Source: Bifidobacterium santillanense (GTDB lineage: Bacteria; Actinomycetota; Actinomycetes; Actinomycetales; Bifidobacteriaceae). From it: DNA of 64,000 nucleotides. The notes under the pieces were generated by a model, which was not told the DNA's origin, made no database searches, and was given only the letters and a program-made list of their open reading frames with translations. Location: assembly GCF_018555385.1 (NCBI RefSeq), contig NZ_JAFEJS010000002.1:248001-312000 (forward strand), written 5' to 3'. Positions 28,768 through 37,692 of this stretch are shown here, piece after piece (position 1 is the stretch's first letter; the number at the start of each line of letters is the position of its first letter). The translations under genes were made by a program, and so were the position numbers.

Positions 28768-30324
28768 TCAGCGCCACCTCGCACGCGGGTTGTCGGACGG
28801 GGAGTCGTCCGTCGCGGATCCGGCCCCGTCCGGTTCGTCCGGTTCGGCGGACCCGCCCGGTTCGGCGGACCCGTCGGACCCGTCCCTCGCCGGACCGGTC
28901 CCGACGAGGCCGTCGACCCCGGTCCCGGCCGCGGCGTCGCGTCCCAGCACGCCCTTGGGGATGGCGACGGTCGCCGAATCGTCGGCGTCGCCCTCCCCCG
29001 CGGAGTCGGACGGGATGGCGTAGATCTGCTCCTGCAGGCGGCGGATCTCGTCGTTCATCGGCACGCGGTTGGTCGATCCCTTCGCGGCGCGCGGCATGTG
29101 GTCGCCGATCGGGTGGAGCACGTGCTCGCTGAACGCCTCGGACGCCTCGACGACCTTCGACTTCCTCTCCGTCTCCGGATCGTACATGAGCGGCGAATCG
29201 ACCAGCTCGTAGCGACGCGTGTACGCGCGGAAGATCGTCTGCAGCGAGGCGGTGACCGGCAGGGCGAGGAACGCGCCGAGCGCGCCGAAGAGCGAGCCGA
29301 ACGCCAGCACGGCGAGGAACGCGATGGCCGCGTTGATGTCCATCGTGCGCTGGGAGATCTTCGGCGAAAGGATCAGGTTCTCGATCTGCTGGTAGACGAT
29401 GATGAACACCAGCACGCCCACGCCGTACATCCAGCCGCGGCTGCCGAGCGCGAACAGGACGGGCAGCGCGCCGCCGATGTACGTGCCGACGGTCGGGATG
29501 AACTGGGAGACGACGCCGCAGAACAGGGCCAGCGGCATCCAGTACGGCACGTGGAGCACTTCGAGGAAGATCGCGGTGCAGGCCGCGTTGATCAGGGCGA
29601 GGATCGAGCGGGAGAACAGGAACGACGAGATCTGGTCCTGCGCGACGGTCCACACCAGCAGGAAGCGGCGCTGCATGCTGGGCGCCATCCACTGGCAGAA
29701 GGAGCGGCGCAGCTTGGGGCCGGCGGCGGAGATGTAGTACGTGGTCATCACCACGGTCATGAGGTTGAGCAGGAACGAGAACAGGCCGCCGACCGTGTTC
29801 ATCGCGGTGCCGGCGAAGTCGGTGACCCACGAGGTCTGGATGTTCTTGAGGATCTCCGTGCCGAGGCTGTTGATCTCGGGCAGATCGAACGACGTGTACT
29901 GCGCCACGAGGTCCCTGATCTGCTCGTACATCGCGGGCATGCCGTACAGCATGGCGATCACCTGCTGGACGAACATGCTGCCGAACAGCGACAGCAGCAC
30001 GACCACGACCACGGCGAGCAGCGTCATGCCGAACGCCGAGGCGACGCCGCGCTTCCAGCCGTGGCGCACCAGCGCCAGGGTGAGCGGCTCGATCGCCAGC
30101 GCGATGAACAGGGAGATGATGATGTCGAGCACGAGATAGTCGATCTTGCCCCACGAACGCCAGCAGAAGGCGAACACGATGACGCCGATCGCGACGTACA
30201 GAATGCCCCTGCCGAACCAATCCGGAGGTCTGCGGCTATCGCCCTTCATCGGGAACAGGGTGCCGAAATCCCACCGCTGCTCCGTGTCGTCCGTTTCGTT
30301 GTGCGTACGCGCGCTTTCGCTCAT
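28768..30324 (-). CDS. AI-2E family transporter (PerM/TqsA type)
   Basis: 518-residue membrane protein with eight predicted helices between about residues 40 and 380. It has the family pattern SQFIPTVGTYIGGALPV followed by VYQQIENLILSPKI, and the C-terminal GALGAFLALPVTA. A cytoplasmic tail of about 130 residues ends in a low-complexity Gly/Ser/Asp/Glu/Pro stretch, encoded by short DNA repeats (CGGTTCGGCGGACCC twice near 28840 to 28875). Members export signals or small ions; the substrate here is unknown. Start ATG 30324 has GGGGATCC upstream. It is directly coupled to the downstream glycosyltransferase. Confidence 0.88.
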   Translation of the reverse strand: MSESARTHNETDDTEQRWDFGTLFPMKGDSRRPPDWFGRGILYVAIGVIVFAFCWRSWGKIDYLVLDIIISLFIALAIEPLTLALVRHGWKRGVASAFGMTLLAVVVVVLLSLFGSMFVQQVIAMLYGMPAMYEQIRDLVAQYTSFDLPEINSLGTEILKNIQTSWVTDFAGTAMNTVGGLFSFLLNLMTVVMTTYYISAAGPKLRRSFCQWMAPSMQRRFLLVWTVAQDQISSFLFSRSILALINAACTAIFLEVLHVPYWMPLALFCGVVSQFIPTVGTYIGGALPVLFALGSRGWMYGVGVLVFIIVYQQIENLILSPKISQRTMDINAAIAFLAVLAFGSLFGALGAFLALPVTASLQTIFRAYTRRYELVDSPLMYDPETERKSKVVEASEAFSEHVLHPIGDHMPRAAKGSTNRVPMNDEIRRLQEQIYAIPSDSAGEGDADDSATVAIPKGVLGRDAAAGTGVDGLVGTGPARDGSDGSAEPGGSAEPDEPDGAGSATDDSPSDNPRARWR

Positions 30325-30388
30325 GGATCCCCATTGTAGCGACGGGGCGTGCGGGAGGGGTGTACGCCCACCCATTTATCCTGAAGGC

Positions 30389-31321
30389 ATGCTGAACGTC
30401 TCGATCGTCATTCCGGCCTGGAACGAGTCCGAACGCATCGCCGACTGTCTGCTCAACACGATCAGGCAGACCGTGATGCCACACGAGATACTGGTGGTCG
30501 ACAACCGCTCCACCGACGACACCTGCGAGGTCGTCGAGCGGTTCATGGCCGACCACCCCGAGGCCCCGGTCAAGCTGCTGCATCAGGACGCCGAACAGGG
30601 GCTCATCCCCACCCGCAACTACGGTCTGGACCACGCCACCGGCGATGTGCTCGGTCGTTTCGACGCCGACTGCATGATCAAGCCGGACTGGGTGGAGGTC
30701 GTCTCCGGGATCTTCACCGAGGATCCGAACGCGATGGGCGCCACCGGCCCGGTGATGTACTACGACATGCCGTCGCGCCATTTCGGCCTCAAGAGCGACA
30801 ACCGCATCCGCAAGCGCATCTACCGCGCCGACGGCGGCCAGCCGCTGCTGTTCGGCTCGAACATGGCCCTGCGCGCCTCGGCATGGCGCGAGATCTCCGG
30901 CGAGGTGTGCCGCGACAGGGCCGACGTGATGCACGAGGACATCGACATCTCCCTGCATCTGATCGGCAAGGGGCTGAAGACCGTGTACTCGCCGCGCATG
31001 ATCGCCGGCATGAGCGCGCGCCGCATGGACACGTCGCTCTCCTCGTTCCTCAACTACATGCGCCGCTTCCGCAACACGTTCGACGCGCATCCGCAGCATT
31101 GGCGCAAGCACAAGCCGGAGATCCTGTTCACGGCCATGTACCCGGCGATGCACCTCTTCTATCCGGTCTGGCAGAAGGTGCTCAACACCGCCGACATCAA
31201 CCCGGCCGAGGCCGCGTGGATCAACGAGCAGATGGAGCTCGCCGAGAAGGAGGGCCGCGAACTGTACGACGAGACCCCCACGGACGAGACCTACGACGAG
31301 CGGCACGAGGATCGGGCGTAG
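30389..31321 (+). CDS. Family 2 glycosyltransferase, soluble
   Basis: 310 residues. The GT-A domain starts at once with VSIVIPAWNESERI (4 to 17), then VVDNRSTDDT (about 37 to 46), the DXD motif DAD (about 93) and HEDIDIS (about 186). There are no clear membrane helices, so it is a cytoplasmic or peripheral transferase, perhaps acting on the same surface glycan as the neighbouring processive enzyme. It has no ribosome site at normal distance, only GAAGG two bases before ATG, and TATCCT lies about 11 bases upstream, so the mRNA may be leaderless. Divergent from the AI-2E gene. Confidence 0.88.
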   Translation: MLNVSIVIPAWNESERIADCLLNTIRQTVMPHEILVVDNRSTDDTCEVVERFMADHPEAPVKLLHQDAEQGLIPTRNYGLDHATGDVLGRFDADCMIKPDWVEVVSGIFTEDPNAMGATGPVMYYDMPSRHFGLKSDNRIRKRIYRADGGQPLLFGSNMALRASAWREISGEVCRDRADVMHEDIDISLHLIGKGLKTVYSPRMIAGMSARRMDTSLSSFLNYMRRFRNTFDAHPQHWRKHKPEILFTAMYPAMHLFYPVWQKVLNTADINPAEAAWINEQMELAEKEGRELYDETPTDETYDERHEDRA

Positions 31322-31349
31322 CGAAACCGGACAACGGCGCGAAACGACA

Positions 31350-31395
31350 AGGAGCCTGATCGGAAGGTCATGACGACTTTTCCGATCAGGCTCCT
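31350..31395. terminator. Bidirectional terminator between glycosyltransferase and fucO
   Basis: Perfect 16-bp stem (31350 to 31365 and 31380 to 31395) with a 14-base loop, between convergent genes. The segment 31396 to 31549 contains only GC-rich partial stems. Confidence 0.75.
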
Positions 31396-31549
31396 GTCAT
31401 CGGTGGTCCGGTCGACCTGGAATCGGCGCGGGACATCGCATTGCATCAGGTCGTACGCGGGTTTGGCCCGGCGGCCGGATCACGGTCTTCCGCACCCCTT
31501 CGAGGGACCGGCGGGTCGGTCGGAGACGCCCCCGCCCGACCCGTTCGGA

Positions 31550-32701
31550 TCACATCAGGCTCTTGTAGATGGCGAGGATGTCCTCCTCGGTGGCCTTGCG
31601 CGGGTTGCCCGGGGTGCACACGTCGTTGAACGCGTCGTGGGCAAGCGGCTCGAGGTCGGCCTCGGTGGCGCCCACCTCGGAGATCGTGGTCGGGTTCTTG
31701 AGGTCCACGGTCAGCTTGTGGACGGCCTGGACGGCCTCCTCGCGCACCTTCTCGAGATCGCCGGTGTAGGCGTCCTCGACGCCGAACGCGTCGGCGATGT
31801 CACGGTACTTCTCGCCGGTGTAGTCCTTGTTGTACTCCATGACCGGAGCCAGCAGGATGCCGTTGGCGACGCCGTGGGCCACGCCCAGACGGCCGCCCAG
31901 CGGATGGGCCATGCCGTGGACCAGGCCGAGGCCGACGTTGGAGTAGGCCATGCCGGTGATGTAGGAGGCGTACGCCATCTGCTCGCCGGCCGGCACGTCG
32001 CCGTCGGCGGACTTGGCGAGGTTCTTGGCGATCATGCGGATCGTCTGCATGGACAGGCAGTCGGACAGCGACCAGGCGCCCGGGGTGATGTAGCCCTCGA
32101 TGGCGTGGGTCAGGGCGTCCAGACCGGTGGCGACCTTCAGGCCGCGCGGCATGGAGTCGGTCAGATCCGGGTCCACGAACGCGACGATCGGGATGTCGTG
32201 CGGGTCGACGGCCACGAACTTGCGCTTGTTGGCGGTGTCGGTGATCACGTAGTTGATGGTGGTCTCGGAGGCGGTGCCGGCGGTGGTCGGCACGCCGAAG
32301 ATCGGCACGGACGGGTTCTTGGTGTCCGCCACGCCCTCGAGGGACAGCACGTCGGAGAACTCCGGGTTGGCGGTGATGATGCCGATGCCCTTGCAGGTGT
32401 CCTGCGGCGAGCCGCCGCCCAGACCGATCAGGAAGTCGGCGCCGGAGGCGGCGAACTTCTCGACGCCGTCCTTGATGCACTCGACCGGCGGGTTCGGCTT
32501 GACGTTGGAGAAGACCTCGTACGGCAGACCGGCCTCATCCAGGACCTTCGTGACCTTCTCGGCGGTACCGGTCTCCAGCAGGACCGGATCGGTGACGATG
32601 AACGCCTTCGTGAAGCCGTGCTGCTTCGCGACGGCCGGGATCTCCTTGATCGCACCGCGACCGAAGTAGGCAGTCTGGTTGAAAATCATGCGGTAGACCA
32701 T
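31550..32701 (-). CDS. fucO: Iron-containing alcohol dehydrogenase, lactaldehyde reductase type
   Basis: 383-residue group III metal-dependent alcohol dehydrogenase. In bifidobacteria this enzyme reduces L-lactaldehyde to 1,2-propanediol during fucose breakdown. The NAD-binding motif is GGGSPQDTCKGIG (about 95 to 107), the metal-binding region contains LDALTHAIEGYI (about 194) and HGMAHPLGGRLGVAHGVANG (about 263 to 282) with three histidines. Length and these motifs fit FucO closely. The start at 32701 has AAAGGAG seven bases upstream. It is monocistronic, with a possible -10 (ATTGTA on plus) at 32733 to 32738. Confidence 0.9.
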   Translation of the reverse strand: MVYRMIFNQTAYFGRGAIKEIPAVAKQHGFTKAFIVTDPVLLETGTAEKVTKVLDEAGLPYEVFSNVKPNPPVECIKDGVEKFAASGADFLIGLGGGSPQDTCKGIGIITANPEFSDVLSLEGVADTKNPSVPIFGVPTTAGTASETTINYVITDTANKRKFVAVDPHDIPIVAFVDPDLTDSMPRGLKVATGLDALTHAIEGYITPGAWSLSDCLSMQTIRMIAKNLAKSADGDVPAGEQMAYASYITGMAYSNVGLGLVHGMAHPLGGRLGVAHGVANGILLAPVMEYNKDYTGEKYRDIADAFGVEDAYTGDLEKVREEAVQAVHKLTVDLKNPTTISEVGATEADLEPLAHDAFNDVCTPGNPRKATEEDILAIYKSLM

Positions 32702-33127
32702 ATGCAGCTCTCCTTTGAAGCTCGTGTCTGTCATTGTACGTAGGGCCGATGCGCTCGTCGCATCTCCCGACATTCCCCCAGTGTACTCGCGCTTGTGAGC
32801 GTTCACCAGCACGGCGTTGGAAATTTTCGCATTTTCCTTCGAATAATGAGCGGTCATCGGGCGAAAACGGCTCCATACCGGCGAAACCCACCCATACGAA
32901 CGATGGCAACGAAACCATGGCATCGGCGTGTGGGAGGGAATGCGACGGCGTTCCCCCATAACACGGACGATACTACAATGAAACGGAAAATTGGGGTTCA
33001 CACACATTCCGCGCGACGACTGCCGACGCACGCGCGGGCACGCCCACGGACGCCGAACGGCCTACGCACATGCCCACGCCACGGTACGCACATGCCCTAC
33101 ACGGAAAAAGCAGGGAGGGATTCACCT
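32702..33127. other. Divergent intergenic region, fucO and cfa promoters
   Basis: 426 bp without a gene. A TACAAT hexamer at 32974 to 32979 is a likely -10 for cfa, which would give a leader of about 140 nt. On the other side a TACAAT on the minus strand (32738 to 32733) lies 32 bp before fucO. No riboswitch or clear operator recognised. Confidence 0.45.
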
Positions 33128-34432
33128 ATGGCAAACGGCAGGGCTATGACGGTCGGCGAGATGGTGGGACTGTTTCTCTGGGACGACGCACCGGTGCGCG
33201 TGGATGCGTTCGACGGATCGCACTTCGGTTCGCCCGACGCCGATCTCAAGGTGCGCATCACCAGCCCGCGCTGCATGTACCAGCTGCTCGCGCATCCGAA
33301 CGAGATCGGCGTCGTGCGCGCGTACGTACTGGGCGACTTCGACGTGGAGGGCATCGACTACGCCGATCCGTACCCGGCGATGCGCGCGATGGTGTCGATG
33401 GCCAAATACGTCAAGCCGATGACCCCGGTCTCGCTGGCGCGCGTCTCCGCGGGCATCCTGAGCCACGGGTTCAGAAGGCCGCCTGCGCCCGCCACCGAGG
33501 GGCCGAGCAAGTTCGCCCGCATCAAGGAGGGCCTGCTTCCCCACACCGAGAAGGCCGATTCCGAGACGGTCAGCTTCCACTACGACATGTCCAACGAGTT
33601 CTACGCCGACTTCCTCGGCCCCTCGATGACCTACACCTGCGCGGTGTTCGAGGACGAGGACATGAGTCTCGAGGATGCACAGGCCAACAAGCTGCGCCTC
33701 ATCCTCGACAAGCTGGGCCTGGAGCCCGGCCAGCGACTGCTCGACATCGGCTGTGGTTGGGGTTCGATGGTCATCGCGGCCGCGCGGCGCGGCATCAGGG
33801 CGCTCGGCGTCACGCTCTCGAAGGAGCAGGCCGCGTACGCGAACGAGTGGATCGCCCGCGAGGGCCTGACGGATCTGGCCGAGGTGCGCGTGCAGGACTA
33901 CCGCGAGGTGCCCGAACGCGATTTCGACGGCATCAGCTCGATCGGCATGATGGAGCACGTGGGCGTGAGGAACTACCGGAGCTACTTCGAGGAGATGCAC
34001 AAGCTCCTGAAGCCCTGCGGACGTCTGCTCAACCACCAGATCACCATCAGCCACGACAAGCCGAACGGCAAGCCGGGCACCGACGAGTTCCTCGACCGCT
34101 ACATCTTCCCCGACGGCGATCTCGGCGCCCCCGGCTTCATCGAGTCGTGCATCCACGACGCCGGGTTCAACGTCGTGCATCAGGAGAACCTGCGCCAGCA
34201 CTACGCGCTGACGCTGCACCACTGGAACCGCAACCTGTCCGTGCATTGGGACGACGCGGTCAGACAGGTCGGGTTCGAACGCGCGAAGGTGTGGGGCCTG
34301 TACATGGCCGCATGCGCGCTCAACTTCGAGCTGGACGGCATCCAGATCCACCAGTTCCTCGCCGTCCGCCCCGACCGCGTGGGCCACCCGGACGGCAGGT
34401 GGTACCCGCTGCGTCCGTGGTGGAGGGCCTGA
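33128..34432 (+). CDS. cfa: Cyclopropane-fatty-acyl-phospholipid synthase
   Basis: 434-residue enzyme that uses SAM to methylenate the double bond of membrane phospholipid acyl chains, an acid-stress adaptation. The N-terminal lipid-binding half holds SPDADLKVRITSPRCMYQLL; the methyltransferase half has SFHYDMSNEFYADFLGPSMTY (about 153 to 173), LDIGCGWGSM (SAM motif, about 205), SIGMMEHVG (about 275) and the C-terminal YMAACALNFELDGIQIHQFL. Start ATG 33128 has GGGAGGG upstream; an upstream in-frame ATG (33092) lacks one. Length and motifs match the Cfa family. Confidence 0.93.
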   Translation: MANGRAMTVGEMVGLFLWDDAPVRVDAFDGSHFGSPDADLKVRITSPRCMYQLLAHPNEIGVVRAYVLGDFDVEGIDYADPYPAMRAMVSMAKYVKPMTPVSLARVSAGILSHGFRRPPAPATEGPSKFARIKEGLLPHTEKADSETVSFHYDMSNEFYADFLGPSMTYTCAVFEDEDMSLEDAQANKLRLILDKLGLEPGQRLLDIGCGWGSMVIAAARRGIRALGVTLSKEQAAYANEWIAREGLTDLAEVRVQDYREVPERDFDGISSIGMMEHVGVRNYRSYFEEMHKLLKPCGRLLNHQITISHDKPNGKPGTDEFLDRYIFPDGDLGAPGFIESCIHDAGFNVVHQENLRQHYALTLHHWNRNLSVHWDDAVRQVGFERAKVWGLYMAACALNFELDGIQIHQFLAVRPDRVGHPDGRWYPLRPWWRA

Positions 34433-34439
34433 GCCGCCT

Positions 34440-34874
34440 TCAGAACTGGATGTAGTCGATTTCCTCGTGTTCCCCGGTCTCCAGCCACTTCGCCAGATCC
34501 TCGGGGCCGGAGAACACCATCTCGACGGCCTGCGCCACCATCAGATTGACGCGGCCCATCGGGGTCAGTCCCTCCGAATAGCCGTACACCGGCATGCCCA
34601 TCGCATGCGCGTAGCCGATCTCGAACATGGTCCCCGCGTCCTCGTCCATGAGGTTCGCGATGACCGCGTCCGACGCCTGGATGCCCCGGATGTCGTCCTC
34701 GAAGCACCCCTCCGGCCCGACCTCCTCGATCTGGCTGGCGAAACGGGGCTTGAACAGGGTCCTGCCGTGACGTTCCAGCACACCCTCCAACTGCTCCATG
34801 CTATGCGCCTGCTCGGGGTCGAAGAACGGTCCTGCTACGTAGAAGTCATACTGCTTTTCACTCACGCGCACCAT
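34440..34874 (-). CDS. Nucleoside 2-deoxyribosyltransferase family protein
   Basis: 144 residues. It has the family elements FYVAGPFFDPEQ (about 10 to 21), the central IQASDAVIANLMDEDAGTMF (about 76 to 95) with the nucleophile-type Glu in EIGYAHAMGMPVYGY (96 to 110). Members exchange the base of deoxyribonucleosides or hydrolyse deoxynucleotides during salvage. Start ATG 34874 is weakly supported by a ribosome site; the preceding in-frame region reads poorly. Convergent with cfa, 7 bp apart. Substrate not determined. Confidence 0.85.
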   Translation of the reverse strand: MVRVSEKQYDFYVAGPFFDPEQAHSMEQLEGVLERHGRTLFKPRFASQIEEVGPEGCFEDDIRGIQASDAVIANLMDEDAGTMFEIGYAHAMGMPVYGYSEGLTPMGRVNLMVAQAVEMVFSGPEDLAKWLETGEHEEIDYIQF

Positions 34875-34973
34875 TGAACATCGGGGCGGCTCGACCACGC
34901 CCCGCAGGTTCACTGTTCGGACGGACAGCCATGATATGGCCACTATGTGAAACGGCGCGGGGTAGTTGGCCGG

Positions 34974-36992
34974 CTACACGCGCCACACGCCGCGACGCAG
35001 ACGATCCGCGGTCCGCCAGACCACGGCCTCGATCCTCCGCAGCTCCGATTCACGGCTGACCGTACGCCACTGCGCCGCATACGCCTCCATCCACCGTTCG
35101 AGTTCGCCGGCGAGACGGTCCGGGTCCATGTCGGACGGCACCGGGATCCCGCCACCGCGTGTCTCCCCCGCCGTCGTTCCGGCGGCGAGCGCGACATGCC
35201 GTCCGACCCGTTCGAGCAGCCGCTGGCCTTCGAGCGCGAGCAGTATGACGGCGCCGGCGGCGGCGATGCCCGTCGCCCCGCATGCGCCGGTCCGGGCGAG
35301 CATCGGGGCGATGCGGATCATGCGGTCGCGCAGCGCCGCATCGGCGGCGCCCGGTCCCCCTCCGGCCGAGCCTTCGGCGACCGACGGAGCCCCACCGGTC
35401 TCCAGCCATGTGACCAGATCGCCCCAGCCGAATCGCACGTCGCGATCCGCGTCGGCGAGGACCGAAACGAGCCCGCCGTCGACGTCGTGGTATTCGAGTC
35501 GGGAGATGCGTCGGAACATGTCGGTTTCGTCGGGGATGCGTCCGGGGTTCCATGATTCCTGCGCGCCGATGATCATTCCGGGGATGGCCATGCGCGGGTC
35601 GTTGACGTGGCCGAGGTCGCCCCAGTCGGTGACGAGCATGCCCTGCGCGCCGTATTGCGTGCCGTAGCGGGCCATGCGGGTGATGTTGTTCCAGGCGTCG
35701 TCGATGCGCGGCAGGAGCGCGTTCCAGCACCATACGGCGGGGCATACGATCTGCGTGGCGCCGGATCGGGCGACGGTGCGGATCTTCTCGTCGGTGACTT
35801 GCGGGTCGTACTGCCAGTTGAGCAGGGTGACGGTTTCGGGGAGTCTTTTCAGGATTTCGGGGTGTTCGAGGGTGATGTCGCCCCACATCATCGGCTTTTT
35901 GCCTTGGGTTTCGAGGTGGCGGCACAGGCGGGTGACGTAGTCGGCGTACATGGCGGCGACGCCGATCCTCTCGGCGAGGGGTTTGGAGCGGCCTTTGCCG
36001 AGGTCGAAGGTCTCGTCGGCGCAGATGTTGAATTTGTCGGAGCGGAACAGCTGCAGGTAGTCGTCGATGAGCCGGCAGGATAGGTCGAAGGCGCGGTCGT
36101 CGCTGATGTTGAGCGTGTGGTGGCGCATGCGGTCGATGAATCCGAACGGCTCGTCGGCGCTTTCGGGGAATTCGCCGAGGTCGCGCAGGGATTGGGTGCG
36201 CAGGGCCATGTAGAGGTGGCCGAACGTGGAGACGGACGGTACGAGCTCTAGCCCGCGTTCGGCGCAGTAGTCGTCGAATTCGAGGATGTCGCGCGGGGTG
36301 AGCGGGCTGGAGCCGCGCCAGGTCTCGCTCATCCCGTCGAACGCGAAGGTGTGTTCGACGTAGAGCTGGAGCTGGTTGTATTTGTAGAGGCAGAGTTTGT
36401 CGGCCCAGGTCTTGAGCCAGTCGAGGGTGGGGACGCGCCCGCGGGTGACGTCGAGGTAGTAGCCGCGCGTTTCGAAGGCGGGCTGGTCCTCGATGTGCAG
36501 GCGGGGCAGGGCGGCGCCGCATTGGCGGATGAGCTGGCGCAGGGTCTGCACGCCGTTGCGCACGCCCTCGAAGTCCGCACCCCTGACGGTCACGCCGTCC
36601 TTGGTGATGTCGAGCGTGTACGCGCCGGAAGCGCGTGCATCGAGCCCGCCCGGCGACGGCGCGGCCGAGTCGCCCCCGGACGTCGTTTCCCCGCATGACG
36701 TGCCCTCGCCGCCATCGACGGTCAGGGTGATGCACCCGGGCCATCGATCGCCCGTGACGATATCCCATTCCAGCCCGGTCGCCGCACGGATGTCGTCGAC
36801 GAGCTGCCCGGCGAATACGTATCGTTCGTCGCCGACCGCACGCGACTCGTTGATCCGACCGATCACGGGCAGGAGCAACGCACCCCGCCCTTCGCGCATC
36901 GATTTCGGTTCGGGAATCAGCACCCATCGCCGCTCGCCGCCGCGGCCCTCGCCGCCACCGGAAATCATCGGGTCGTCCATCGCATCCGTCAT
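34974..36992 (-). CDS. Beta-N-acetylhexosaminidase, GH20, intracellular
   Basis: 672-residue glycoside hydrolase. An N-terminal GH20b-type alpha/beta domain (about 20 to 165) precedes the catalytic barrel, starting at FETRGYYLDVTRGRVPTLDWL. The catalytic Asp-Glu pair is in FNICADETFDLG (about 321 to 332), and the substrate tryptophans are in KKPMMWGDI and VCPAVWCWNALLP. A helical C-terminal domain of about 170 residues follows. There is no signal peptide or anchor, so it cleaves imported oligosaccharides such as lacto-N-triose or chitobiose-type sugars. Ribosome site TAGGGAGGAATCCG fixes the start at 36992. Confidence 0.92.
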   Translation of the reverse strand: MTDAMDDPMISGGGEGRGGERRWVLIPEPKSMREGRGALLLPVIGRINESRAVGDERYVFAGQLVDDIRAATGLEWDIVTGDRWPGCITLTVDGGEGTSCGETTSGGDSAAPSPGGLDARASGAYTLDITKDGVTVRGADFEGVRNGVQTLRQLIRQCGAALPRLHIEDQPAFETRGYYLDVTRGRVPTLDWLKTWADKLCLYKYNQLQLYVEHTFAFDGMSETWRGSSPLTPRDILEFDDYCAERGLELVPSVSTFGHLYMALRTQSLRDLGEFPESADEPFGFIDRMRHHTLNISDDRAFDLSCRLIDDYLQLFRSDKFNICADETFDLGKGRSKPLAERIGVAAMYADYVTRLCRHLETQGKKPMMWGDITLEHPEILKRLPETVTLLNWQYDPQVTDEKIRTVARSGATQIVCPAVWCWNALLPRIDDAWNNITRMARYGTQYGAQGMLVTDWGDLGHVNDPRMAIPGMIIGAQESWNPGRIPDETDMFRRISRLEYHDVDGGLVSVLADADRDVRFGWGDLVTWLETGGAPSVAEGSAGGGPGAADAALRDRMIRIAPMLARTGACGATGIAAAGAVILLALEGQRLLERVGRHVALAAGTTAGETRGGGIPVPSDMDPDRLAGELERWMEAYAAQWRTVSRESELRRIEAVVWRTADRLRRGVWRV

Positions 36993-37089
36993 CGGATTCC
37001 TCCCTATGTCGCCGTCACGGTGCGTCATCGCACGTCACGCACCATCGTAGGCGACGCGGCGATGCCGACCCTCCGCCGTCGGCGTACGA

Positions 37090-37127
37090 AAACCAGAAAA
37101 CCCCGCAAGCATTACGCTTGCGGGGTT
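37090..37127 (-). terminator. Terminator after tRNA-Phe
   Basis: 12-bp stem (37099 to 37110 and 37116 to 37127); on the minus strand it is followed by TTCTGGTTTT. It ends the tRNA-Asp/tRNA-Phe transcript. Confidence 0.85.
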
Positions 37128-37132
37128 CCGCT

Positions 37133-37208
37133 TGGTGGCTCCGAACGGCGTCGATCCGTTGACCTAGCGATTTTCAGTCGCTCGCTCTACCAACTGAGCT
37201 ACAGAGCC
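37133..37208 (-). tRNA. tRNA-Phe (anticodon GAA), CCA encoded
   Basis: Cloverleaf on the minus strand: acceptor GGCTCTG/CGGAGCC, D-stem GCTC/GAGC, anticodon stem AGCGA/TCGCT with loop CTGAAAA (GAA), T-stem AACGG/CCGTT, discriminator A and encoded CCA. The T-loop reads ATCGACG, so position 54 is A instead of the near-universal T. It lies 22 bp after tRNA-Asp copy 2 on the same strand and probably shares its transcript. Confidence 0.93.
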
Positions 37209-37230
37209 AGTGAATGGTTTCCCATTCGAG

Positions 37231-37304
37231 CGACCCCGGCCGGACTTGAACCGGTGACCTCCGCCGTGACAGGGCGGCGCTCTAACCAACTGAGCTACGG
37301 GGCC
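37231..37304 (-). tRNA. tRNA-Asp (anticodon GUC), copy 2
   Basis: The 74-nt body is identical to tRNA-Asp copy 1 but without encoded CCA. The upstream 50 bp also resemble copy 1 (CCGTGAGGCA(A)CGAGT, ATATATTACTCG), with a TAATAT -10 on the minus strand at 37345 to 37340. This shows that gene and promoter were duplicated together. It heads a two-tRNA operon with tRNA-Phe. Confidence 0.97.
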
Positions 37305-37692
37305 GTGTTTCTCGCGTTTCCGTGAGGCAACGAGTAGATATATTACTCGTATCGGCGACCGACGCAAATCCTCGGCGTGTCGCGCCGGTCGCATCGACTG
37401 GACAATGCCGAAAATCGTTGGAATCACAAGGATTCCCAGCATTTGGCAAAGCGGGTTTCAAACAGCCTCCCCGCCAGCCCCGAATCACTCCCGCCAGGCC
37501 CCAATCCGGAACGCGTCCATCACACCGATTCGAATCGGAACCCGATGAATCCACTCCAACCGGGGCGCGCCCATCACACCGACCCGCATCGCGCCCGAAT
37601 ACACGAAGACGCGGCCGGACAAGCCGGTCGCGTCTCCATATGCCATCACGACGTCATATCACCGCATGCGTCACATTCGGCGACGAGCGGTC
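37305..37692. other. Intergenic region between tRNA-Asp copy 2 and galE
   Basis: 388 bp without a gene. The left part is the tRNA promoter, homologous to the region upstream of copy 1. The right part holds the galE terminator. In between, an 11-bp motif CATCACACCGA occurs twice (about 37519 and 37572). Nothing else seen. Confidence 0.5.
37607..37635 (-). terminator. Likely terminator after galE
   Basis: 12-bp stem with one G-U pair (37607 to 37618 and 37624 to 37635) and a 5-base loop, 57 bp past the galE stop. Confidence 0.6.
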
